DNA of 22,914 nucleotides from Propionivibrio sp. (GTDB lineage: Bacteria; Pseudomonadota; Gammaproteobacteria; Burkholderiales; Rhodocyclaceae): the NCBI GenBank assembly GCA_003249625.1, contig QKII01000070.1:1-22914 (forward strand), written 5' to 3'. The notes beneath the pieces were generated by a model, which had not been told where the DNA came from, did not search any database, and saw nothing but the letters and a program-made list of their open reading frames with translations. Positions within the stretch are counted from its first letter, which is position 1, and every line of letters starts with the position of its first letter. The position numbers were made by a program, and so were the translations under genes. Shown in pieces: positions 16,805-22,914 of this stretch.

Positions 16805-18095
16805 GGCGCATGACGTCCTCGATCTCGGCGACCGTCTTCGGTGCGCTGGTGTAAACCTCGGCGCCCACCGTGGTGACGAGCACGTCGTCCTCGATGCGGA
16901 TGCCTATGCCGTGCAGGTGCTCGGGGACGCCGGCTCCGGGCCGGATGTACAGGCCGGGTTCGACCGTTAGCGTCATTCCCGGGGTGAGCGCGATCCAGTC
17001 GTCGCCGGACTTGTATTCGCCGGCGTCATGTACGTCGAGGCCGAGCCAGTGGCCGGTGCGGTGCATGTAGAAGGGCTTGTAGGCTTCGCTCTCGATCAGC
17101 CCGTCGATCTCGCCGGCAAGCAGGCCGAGGTCGACCATGCCCTGCACGAGCACGCGCAGAGCGGCGTCGTGATAGGCAGAGAACGACGCGCCAGGACGAA
17201 TCGCGGCGATGGCAGCGGTCTGGGCCGCAAGTACGATCTCGTAGGCATCGCGCTGCGGGCCAGTGAAACGTCCGTTGACCGGGAAGGTTCGCGTGATGTC
17301 GGCGGCGTAGCCATCGAGTTCGCAGCCGGCGTCGATCAGCACCAGCGTGTTGTCGGCGAGCAGCTTGTCGTTCTCGACGTAGTGCAACACGCAGGCGTTG
17401 GCACCGCCGGCGACGATCGGCGCGTAGGAATGACCGTCGGCACCGCGCTTTCGGAATTCGTAGGAGAGTTCGGCTTCGAGTTCGTATTCGGCCAGCCCCG
17501 GCCTGCTGATGCGCATGGCGCGTACGTGGCCGGCGGCGGTGATGTTCGCGGCGCGTCGCATGATGTCCAGTTCGTACTCGTCCTTGATCAGGCGCATGCT
17601 GTCGAGCGGCTGCCGCAGGTCTCTGATCTGCGTTGGCGCCCGCTTGCCGGCACGGGTTTGCGTGCGCACGGTGTTCAGCGCGGTGACGATTTTCGCGTCC
17701 CAGTCGAGGTCGTGGCCGAGCGCGTGCCACAAGGCGTCACGGTTGGCCAGCAAGTCGGGCAGGCGCTGTTCGAGTTCGGCGATCGGGAAGGCTTCGTCGA
17801 AGCCGAAGGCGTCCTGAGCGGCGGCGGGGCCGTGGCGGAAACCGTCCCAGACCTCGCGCTCTTCGTTCTTCTCGCGGCAGAAGAGGATCGAGCGCGGTTC
17901 CTTTCCGCCAACCAGCACCGCGACCGCTTCGGGCTCCGGAAAACCGGTGAGATACCAGAAATAGCTGTCGAAGCGATAGGGATGGTGCGAGTCGCGGTTA
18001 CGGATGCGTTCCGGCGCGGTCGGGACGATGGCTATGCCGTCGCCGATCGTATCCAGCAGAATCTGGCGGCGTGAGGAATACGGTTCGTGTTTCAT
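16797..18095 (-). CDS. pepP: Xaa-Pro aminopeptidase (aminopeptidase P)
   Basis: PepP removes N-terminal residues preceding proline. The 432-residue protein has the N-terminal creatinase-like domain (RNRDSHHPYRFDSYFWYLTG split at 32-51, FPEPEAVAVL, FCREKNEEREVWDG) and the C-terminal pita-bread metallopeptidase domain. The five metal ligands can be placed: D255 (LIDAG), D266 (AADITRTF), H349 (TGHWLGLDVHD), E379 (TVEPGLYI) and E402 (IRIEDDVLVT). The length agrees with E. coli PepP (441 aa). The ATG overlaps the murU stop (ATGA at 18095-18092), with GAGG eight to nine bases upstream inside murU, and the 3' end overlaps ubiH by eight bases, so pepP sits in a continuous operon. Confidence 0.97.
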   Translation of the reverse strand: MKHEPYSSRRQILLDTIGDGIAIVPTAPERIRNRDSHHPYRFDSYFWYLTGFPEPEAVAVLVGGKEPRSILFCREKNEEREVWDGFRHGPAAAQDAFGFDEAFPIAELEQRLPDLLANRDALWHALGHDLDWDAKIVTALNTVRTQTRAGKRAPTQIRDLRQPLDSMRLIKDEYELDIMRRAANITAAGHVRAMRISRPGLAEYELEAELSYEFRKRGADGHSYAPIVAGGANACVLHYVENDKLLADNTLVLIDAGCELDGYAADITRTFPVNGRFTGPQRDAYEIVLAAQTAAIAAIRPGASFSAYHDAALRVLVQGMVDLGLLAGEIDGLIESEAYKPFYMHRTGHWLGLDVHDAGEYKSGDDWIALTPGMTLTVEPGLYIRPGAGVPEHLHGIGIRIEDDVLVTTVGAEVYTSAPKTVAEIEDVMRHD

Positions 18096-18772
18096 GCAGT
18101 GTGCCTCAGTTCCTGATCAAGTTGGGCGAGCCGTTCCGGCGTGCCGACGTCCACCCAGCGGCCTGTGTGATATTCCCCGCTAAGTTCGTGTCGGGCGATG
18201 GCTGCGTCGAGCAACGGGCGTAGCTTCATGACGGCGCCGTCGGGAACGCCGGAGAAGAATTTGGGGGAGAACACCCCCGTTCCTGCGTAGGTATAGGTGG
18301 GGCCAATGCGGTCGGCGGCATAGCGAACGGTGTTGCCGTCGAGGCAGAAATCGCCGCTGGCATGCTGTGGCGGGTTGTCGACAAAGACGAGGTGGGCGAA
18401 CTTGTCCGCCAGGACATGGGCGCGGCGAAAGTCCCAGTTGCACCAGACGTCGCCGTTGACCACCAGGAACGGTTCGGTACCAAGCAGCGGCAGGGCGTGT
18501 GCGATGCCGCCAGCGGTCTCCAGCGCGCCAGGAGGTTCCGGCGAGTAGCGTATGGACAAACCGAAGGCATGGCCGTCACCAAGTGCTGCTTCGATCTGAG
18601 CGCCGAGGTGGGCGTGGTTGATCACCACGTCACGAAAGCCGCTGGCGGCGAGTCGTTCGAGATGCCAGACGATCAGCGGTTTGCCTCCAGCCATGAGCAA
18701 GGGCTTCGGCGTCGTGTCGGTGAGCGGGCGCATGCGTTCACCGCGCCCGGCGGCAAGGATCATCGCTTTCAT
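18092..18772 (-). CDS. murU: N-acetylmuramate alpha-1-phosphate uridylyltransferase
   Basis: MurU makes UDP-MurNAc from MurNAc 1-phosphate and UTP in the cell-wall recycling route described in Pseudomonas putida, which bypasses de novo synthesis and its fosfomycin-sensitive MurA step. The 226-residue protein is a single-domain nucleotidyltransferase: signature LAAGRGERMRPLTDTTPKPL (6-25), GGKPLIVWHLERL, ETAGGIAHALPLL, the metal-binding VVNGDVW, and a final WVDVGTPERLAQLD. It has no hexapeptide-repeat domain, unlike GlmU. It sits directly downstream of amgK, its partner kinase, and overlaps pepP by four bases. No Shine-Dalgarno precedes ATG 18772; it depends on termination-reinitiation through an odd duplicated junction. 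Confidence 0.93.
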   Translation of the reverse strand: MKAMILAAGRGERMRPLTDTTPKPLLMAGGKPLIVWHLERLAASGFRDVVINHAHLGAQIEAALGDGHAFGLSIRYSPEPPGALETAGGIAHALPLLGTEPFLVVNGDVWCNWDFRRAHVLADKFAHLVFVDNPPQHASGDFCLDGNTVRYAADRIGPTYTYAGTGVFSPKFFSGVPDGAVMKLRPLLDAAIARHELSGEYHTGRWVDVGTPERLAQLDQELRHTA

Positions 18773-18800
18773 CAGAAGGTGAGTTCCATCAGAAGGTAAG
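18770..18800 (-). repeat. 17-bp-period duplication at the amgK/murU junction
   Basis: CATCAGAAGGTGAG (18770-18783) and CATCAGAAGGTAAG (18787-18800) match at 13 of 14 bases with a 17-nt period. On the coding (minus) strand each copy holds ...ACCTTCTGATG: the right one contains the amgK stop overlapping an ATG, the left one a second TGA overlapping the murU ATG. Confidence 0.9.
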
Positions 18801-19808
18801 CCCCGTTTCCACTGCGCGGTTTTCCAGTTGATCGAGCAGGCGGGCCAGAGGCGCCAGCGCGTTGTAGCGGGTGCAGGTGCGGCGCAGGTAAGCCATTACG
18901 CGCGGCATGTCCTTGAGATACCCATCCTTGCCGTCGCGGTGATAGAGGCGAGCAAAAATGCCGAGTACCTTTATCTGGCGCTGCGCGCCCATCCACTCGT
19001 AGTCACGGTAGAAAGCATCGAAATCCGGGCAGACCGGCAACGCCGCCTTCTTCGCCATTTCCCAGTAACGGATGACGAAGTCGAGTTCGCGCTCCTCCTC
19101 CCAGGTAATGTAGGCGTCGCGGTAGAGGGAGGCGAGGTCGTAGGTGATCGGGCCGTAGACGGCGTCCTGAAAGTCGATGATGCCGGGATTGGCTGGATAG
19201 CCGCCATCAATGGTCATCAGGTTGCGCGAATGGTAGTCACGGTGGACGAATACCGGCGGTTGCGAGAGGTTGTTCGCGAGCAACGTTTCGAACACGTTGC
19301 GGAGCGCTGCCGTTTGTTGCGCGTCGAGCGTCAGGCCGAGGTGTCTGGCTACATACCAGTCGGGAAACAGGTTGAGTTCGCGTTCGAGCAGGGCTCGGTC
19401 GTACTCGGGCAGGACGCCGGGGCGACTCGCGCGCTGGATGTCTACCAGTGCGGCATTCGCGTCGCGGTAGAGCGTCGGCGCTGTCTTTTCGTCGAGAACG
19501 TTCAGATAGGTGGTGCTGCCGAGGTCGGAGAGCAGCAGGAAACCTTGGTCGAGATTCTGGGCGAAGACTTCAGGAACATGAACGCCGGCATCGCGGAACA
19601 GCGCGGCGACGTGCAGGAACGGGCGGCAGTCCTCGTGTTCCGGCGGGGCGTCCATGACGATGCGCGTGCTGCCGTCGTTCAGCGTGACGCGGAAATAGCG
19701 GCGGAAGCTTGCGTCGGCAGACGCCGGTTCAACGCGTAGTTCCTCTTCATGGCGCTGGCGCGGAAACAGGCTGTTGAGCCACTCGCGCAGCAGGATGGTA
19801 CGCGGCAT
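18789..19808 (-). CDS. amgK: Anomeric MurNAc/GlcNAc kinase (APH-fold)
   Basis: AmgK phosphorylates the anomeric hydroxyl of MurNAc and GlcNAc released in peptidoglycan turnover and supplies MurU. The 339-residue protein has the aminoglycoside-phosphotransferase kinase fold: N-lobe (EPASADASFRRYFRVTL about 27-43, RIVMDAPPEHED), hinge region FLLLSDLG, catalytic loop VHRDYHSRNLM (H189, D191, N196), and the metal-binding IDFQDAVYGP (D212). The WEEERELDFVIRYWEM stretch is typical of the COG3178 group to which AmgK belongs. ATG 19808 has GGAG about eight bases upstream. It is divergent from lptD and followed by murU, the amgK-murU/lptD arrangement seen in pseudomonads and betaproteobacteria, which supports this name over a generic phosphotransferase. 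Confidence 0.92.
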   Translation of the reverse strand: MPRTILLREWLNSLFPRQRHEEELRVEPASADASFRRYFRVTLNDGSTRIVMDAPPEHEDCRPFLHVAALFRDAGVHVPEVFAQNLDQGFLLLSDLGSTTYLNVLDEKTAPTLYRDANAALVDIQRASRPGVLPEYDRALLERELNLFPDWYVARHLGLTLDAQQTAALRNVFETLLANNLSQPPVFVHRDYHSRNLMTIDGGYPANPGIIDFQDAVYGPITYDLASLYRDAYITWEEERELDFVIRYWEMAKKAALPVCPDFDAFYRDYEWMGAQRQIKVLGIFARLYHRDGKDGYLKDMPRVMAYLRRTCTRYNALAPLARLLDQLENRAVETGLTF

Positions 19809-19917
19809 GCCGCTTCTCCTCGGGCTGAAATGCTAGAATGCGACGATTTTATCATTCGCTCCTTACGCGCTGCGCCGGCGGCACCGTGAGCATTGTGTGA
19901 CTTTATCGACGTTTCGC
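19809..19917. promoter_or_regulatory. Divergent amgK/lptD promoter region with overlapping extended -10 elements
   Basis: The plus strand has TGCTAGAAT at 19831-19839 (extended -10 for lptD) and the minus strand TGATAAAAT at 19854-19846 (extended -10 for amgK). Predicted start sites fall about 7 nt beyond each -10, inside or beside the opposite element, so both cannot be open at once. Neither has a good -35, which suits extended -10 promoters. The amgK leader would be about 30 nt and include its GAGGAG. Confidence 0.6.
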
Positions 19918-22914
19918 ATGATTCCGACTGCCCGACGCAAACAACTCGCGCTGATTCTGTGCTGCAGCTTTGTAGGCACATTGGGCGGCGTTTACGCTGA
20001 CGACGCTGTTGCCCAAGGGGCGACCCCGTTGCGTGTTGACCCGGTACTGCTCGGCTTGCCGCCAGTAAAAAAGGAAGAAGTTGTTCCCGTGCCCGTCAAG
20101 CCGGAAGCGCCAAAGACGCAGGTTGAGGTTGTTCCGGTAGAACCCGCGGTCGTTGAGGTCAAACCGGTCGTTGCCGAACCGGCGGCATCTCGCGCTGAGC
20201 GAGTCGATGCCGTACCGGCCGCTGAGGAAAAGGCCTCTGCAAGTTCCGCCGGAACCACCGAGTCCGCGCAGACAACGGCGGCGCCGCAACCATCGCCCCC
20301 GCGCGCTGTAACGCCCCTCGCGGAAAAACCCGCGGCTCCTGTTGCCGGTCCGAAGCCGGTCGCGGTTGCGCCATCTGTCGCGGCTCCGGCAGCATCAGGG
20401 GCGAAGGTATCCGCGCTCGCACCGCTTCGTGTCGACCCCGCGCTGCTTGGCTTGCCGCCAAGGACGCCGGTGGCGCAGTCCGGCGCGTCAGGTGCTGGCC
20501 GCGTGCCGCAGACCATCGTGTCCAGAGAACCTGCGCCGGGACAGTTCCAGTCCGACGTGATCGACGTCGTAGACGATGGGCAGCCGGCCCTGGCTTTGCG
20601 CGCGGCACGCAAAATGGAAAAACCGCCCCGGAACGAGACGGTTCCACGCCCCGCCTTCCTGAGTGCGCAACGCATGTTTGGCGAAGTGAACCGCGAATTC
20701 AATGCCGAGGGCGAAGCGGAGCTGCGCAAGATCGGTACGGTGGTCAATGCGGATCGTTTGACCTACTGGCCGCTCGACGACGAAACGGAGGCCGAGGGCA
20801 GCGTTCGTCTGCAGCAGGGCGAGGATGTCGTCACCGGTCCCAGGATGCGTTTGCGCATCGAGGATCAGGTGGGCTTCTTCGAACAACCGTCGTATCAACT
20901 CAAACGGCAACTCATGGGCGGAAAAACGGCCGATGATCGCGCGAATTCCAACCAGCGGCTCGAAGAACTCAGCCGGCAATCCTGGTGGAACTCAGGGTTC
21001 GCCTCGTCGCAACCCCGAGTTGACGACAACTTGGGGTTGGCTTCGGCGACGGAAACACGCGGCGACGCGGACCGGATGGAGTTCGAGGGTGAAAACCACT
21101 ATCGCCTGCTGAACAACACGTTTACGACGTGCCCTGTCGACAACAATGACTGGTACATGCGAACGTCGGAGCTGCGGCTCGATTACGACCGTGAGGTCGG
21201 CGAAGGCGACGATGCGACGGTCTACTTCAAGGATGTGCCGTTCCTCTATTCGCCGTGGATTTCCTTCTCGCTCAGCGGCGAACGCAAGTCGGGCTTCCTC
21301 AGGCCATCTATCGGCACCAGCAGCGACAATGGCTTCGAGTACGAGCAGCCGTACTACTGGAACATCGCGCCGAACATGGATGCCACCTTCACGCCCCGGC
21401 TGATGAGCAAGCGGGGGATTCAGCTGAACAACGAGTTCCGCTACCTGAACACGGCTTTCGGCGGTGCCTACACCGGAAAATTGCTGGCCGAAGTATTGCC
21501 GGACGACAAACTGCGCAATGGCGATCTTCGTTACGGGATCTCGTTGCGGCACGACCAGACGACCAGCAACGGCTTTACCGGACTGATCAACTACAACAAG
21601 GTGTCCGACGACGACTACTATACGGACCTGTCATCCGATATCACGTCGACGTCGCAAACGCAGCTACTGCAACAGGGTATGCTGACGTACGGTGGTGGCG
21701 GGTGGTGGAGCACATCGATCAACTTCCAGCAATACCAGACACTGCAGCCGGATGCGGATAATCCGGTTCTTGAGCAGTACCGGATGTTGCCGCAAATAAC
21801 CTTCAACGCGCGCAAGCCTGATTTCTACCATACCGACCTGACGTTCCTCGGGCAGTACACCAATTTTACGATCCGCGAGCGAGAACAGTATGGGACGATT
21901 TATCCGGATGGAAAACGGATGGTGCTCTATCCGCAAATCGCCTTGCCGTATGTGACTCCTGGCTGGTACGTGACACCGAAGTTCGGTGTTAATTACCGCA
22001 GCTATTCGCTGAGCGGACAGACAGATGGCAGCCCTGGGTCGATTACCGTTTCCCTGCCGATTTTCAGCCTCGATACGGGGATGACCTTTGAGCGTTCGAG
22101 CAACTGGTTTGGCCGCGACTACACCCAGACGCTTGAGCCCCGCCTCTATTACCTCAACATCCCGTACAAGGACCAGAGCGATATTCCGTTGTTCGACACG
22201 GCGCTGGCCGATTTCAACTTTGCCCAGATTTTCTCGGAAAATCAGTTCTCGGGCTGGGACCGGGTCAACAATGCCAATCAGCTGACGGCTGCATTGACCA
22301 GCCGCCTGATCGAGCCCGATACCGGCAATGAAATCATCCGTGCGATGATTGGACAGCGCTTCTACTTCACCAGGAGCCGGGTGGCGCTTAATAACACGGC
22401 AACGACAACCAGCGATAGCGACAAGTGGGACCGATCCGATTTCCTCGCGGCGTTCAGCGGGCAGATTCTCCCGCGCCTTTATGCCGATACGGCGTGGCAG
22501 TTCGATCTCGCCGACCAGGAGACCGAGCGTTACTCGGTGGGCTTGCGCTATCAACCCGAACCCGGAAAGGTGCTGAATGCGGCCTATCGCTACAACCGCG
22601 ACGAAACGGCACCGATCAACCAAGTCGATTTTTCCGGGCAATGGCCGATCTCCGGCCCGTGGTACGCAGTAGGTCGTTTGAATTACGCACTCAAGGATGA
22701 TGGCACTGTCTTGTCGACAGGAGCGACCAGTGGCCGTGTCATTCAATCGGTGGCCGGCCTGGAGTACAACGGCGGTTGCTGGGTGCTGCGCGGAGTGTTG
22801 CGTCGCCAGGCGCTCACGTCCGAGGATGCCTCGACTTCCTTCTTCGTCCAGCTCGAACTGGGTGGCTTGGGGCGGATTGGCTCGAATCCGCTCGGGCTGC
22901 TTAAAAACAATATC
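19918..22914 (+). CDS. lptD: LPS-assembly outer-membrane protein LptD (3' end beyond window)
   Basis: LptD is the outer-membrane beta-barrel that with LptE inserts lipopolysaccharide into the outer leaflet. The 999 residues visible contain a signal peptide (1-about 27, RRKQLALILCCSF, cleavage after VYA), an unusually long Pro/Ala/Val-rich segment (about 30-245), the periplasmic LptA-like domain (about 248-400: FNAEGEAELRK, VNADRLTYWPLDDETEAEG, VRLQQGEDVVTG, GFFEQPSYQL), and the barrel (from about 420: VPFLYSPWISFSLSGERKSG, YYWNIAPNMDATFTPRLMSK, GIQLNNEFRYL). E. coli LptD is 784 aa; nearly all the excess is N-terminal. The motif PLRVDPxLLGLPP occurs twice (37-49 and 169-181). Only two cysteines remain after cleavage, C405 and C954. 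Start: ATG 19918 lacks a Shine-Dalgarno; GTG 19897 in frame, with a weak GAG, is an alternative. Only the last few residues should be missing. Confidence 0.96.
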   Translation, partial: MIPTARRKQLALILCCSFVGTLGGVYADDAVAQGATPLRVDPVLLGLPPVKKEEVVPVPVKPEAPKTQVEVVPVEPAVVEVKPVVAEPAASRAERVDAVPAAEEKASASSAGTTESAQTTAAPQPSPPRAVTPLAEKPAAPVAGPKPVAVAPSVAAPAASGAKVSALAPLRVDPALLGLPPRTPVAQSGASGAGRVPQTIVSREPAPGQFQSDVIDVVDDGQPALALRAARKMEKPPRNETVPRPAFLSAQRMFGEVNREFNAEGEAELRKIGTVVNADRLTYWPLDDETEAEGSVRLQQGEDVVTGPRMRLRIEDQVGFFEQPSYQLKRQLMGGKTADDRANSNQRLEELSRQSWWNSGFASSQPRVDDNLGLASATETRGDADRMEFEGENHYRLLNNTFTTCPVDNNDWYMRTSELRLDYDREVGEGDDATVYFKDVPFLYSPWISFSLSGERKSGFLRPSIGTSSDNGFEYEQPYYWNIAPNMDATFTPRLMSKRGIQLNNEFRYLNTAFGGAYTGKLLAEVLPDDKLRNGDLRYGISLRHDQTTSNGFTGLINYNKVSDDDYYTDLSSDITSTSQTQLLQQGMLTYGGGGWWSTSINFQQYQTLQPDADNPVLEQYRMLPQITFNARKPDFYHTDLTFLGQYTNFTIREREQYGTIYPDGKRMVLYPQIALPYVTPGWYVTPKFGVNYRSYSLSGQTDGSPGSITVSLPIFSLDTGMTFERSSNWFGRDYTQTLEPRLYYLNIPYKDQSDIPLFDTALADFNFAQIFSENQFSGWDRVNNANQLTAALTSRLIEPDTGNEIIRAMIGQRFYFTRSRVALNNTATTTSDSDKWDRSDFLAAFSGQILPRLYADTAWQFDLADQETERYSVGLRYQPEPGKVLNAAYRYNRDETAPINQVDFSGQWPISGPWYAVGRLNYALKDDGTVLSTGATSGRVIQSVAGLEYNGGCWVLRGVLRRQALTSEDASTSFFVQLELGGLGRIGSNPLGLLKNNI
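20026..20460 (+). repeat. Two copies of a PLRVDPxLLGLPP coding repeat in lptD
   Basis: Copy one is at 20026-20064 and copy two at 20422-20460, encoding PLRVDPVLLGLPP and PLRVDPALLGLPP. They differ at several third positions but at only one residue. The 357 nt between them encode low-complexity Pro/Ala/Val/Glu sequence. Confidence 0.9.

Noticed and set aside
17028..18074. Plus-strand frames of about 300-350 codons opposite pepP, and similarly opposite amgK (18828-19739), dusB (9228-10133), minD (10282-11190) and the sensor gene (13679-14578).
   Set aside because: All lie opposite well-conserved genes and are expected from third-position GC bias.
21664..22746. A 360-codon minus-strand frame opposite the lptD barrel.
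   Set aside because: The lptD frame is clearly coding throughout, and the antisense product has no recognisable motif.
1..22914. CRISPR arrays, tRNA or rRNA genes, insertion sequences, prophage genes, toxin-antitoxin pairs, defence systems.
   Set aside because: No repeat-spacer pattern, cloverleaf-like conserved sequence, transposase or integrase motif, or small paired genes were seen on reading both strands.

Overview
The window carries single-copy housekeeping genes of a high-GC Gram-negative bacterium, most likely a betaproteobacterium, with Rhodocyclales as a tentative guess. This rests on protein signatures and gene order: hemC-hemD-hemX-hemY, dusB-fis-purH-purD on one strand, minC-minD-minE, and divergent lptD / amgK-murU-pepP-ubiH. 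I see no tRNA, rRNA, CRISPR array, transposase, prophage gene or integration site, and almost every base lies in or next to a recognisable gene.

Layout, left to right. (1) 1-2045, plus strand: the end of an FGGY sugar kinase (LyxK-like), an UlaE-type L-ribulose-5-phosphate 3-epimerase and an AraD-type 4-epimerase. Together they would take L-xylulose to D-xylulose 5-phosphate. This is the only accessory-looking part. (2) 2101-5710, plus strand: the hemCDXY operon for mid-pathway tetrapyrrole synthesis, with an extended -10 promoter, overlapping genes, and a HemY about 150 residues shorter than E. coli HemY. A bidirectional terminator separates it from the next block. (3) 5754-10076, minus strand: dusB, fis, purH, purD, reading leftward, with an AT-rich A-tract region upstream of dusB. 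(4) 10372-12312, minus strand: minC, minD, minE, ending in a perfect hairpin. (5) 12383-15511, minus strand: a 1042-residue membrane sensor with Cache, HAMP, two PAS, GGDEF and EAL domains. (6) 15644-19808, minus strand: amgK, murU, pepP and ubiH in a tightly packed row. (7) 19918-22914, plus strand: lptD, cut off by the window end.

Together the genes cover haem synthesis, purine synthesis with a nucleoid protein, division-site placement, peptidoglycan sugar recycling, ubiquinone synthesis and LPS export. I found no convincing undescribed multi-gene system. The points worth following are fine-scale: a duplicated LPP-type motif in a long Pro/Ala-rich LptD N-terminus, LptD with only two mature cysteines, two overlapping face-to-face promoters between amgK and lptD, a 17-bp duplication that makes a five-codon bridge between amgK and murU, a short HemY, and a 31-nt homopurine run in place of a Shine-Dalgarno before purD.
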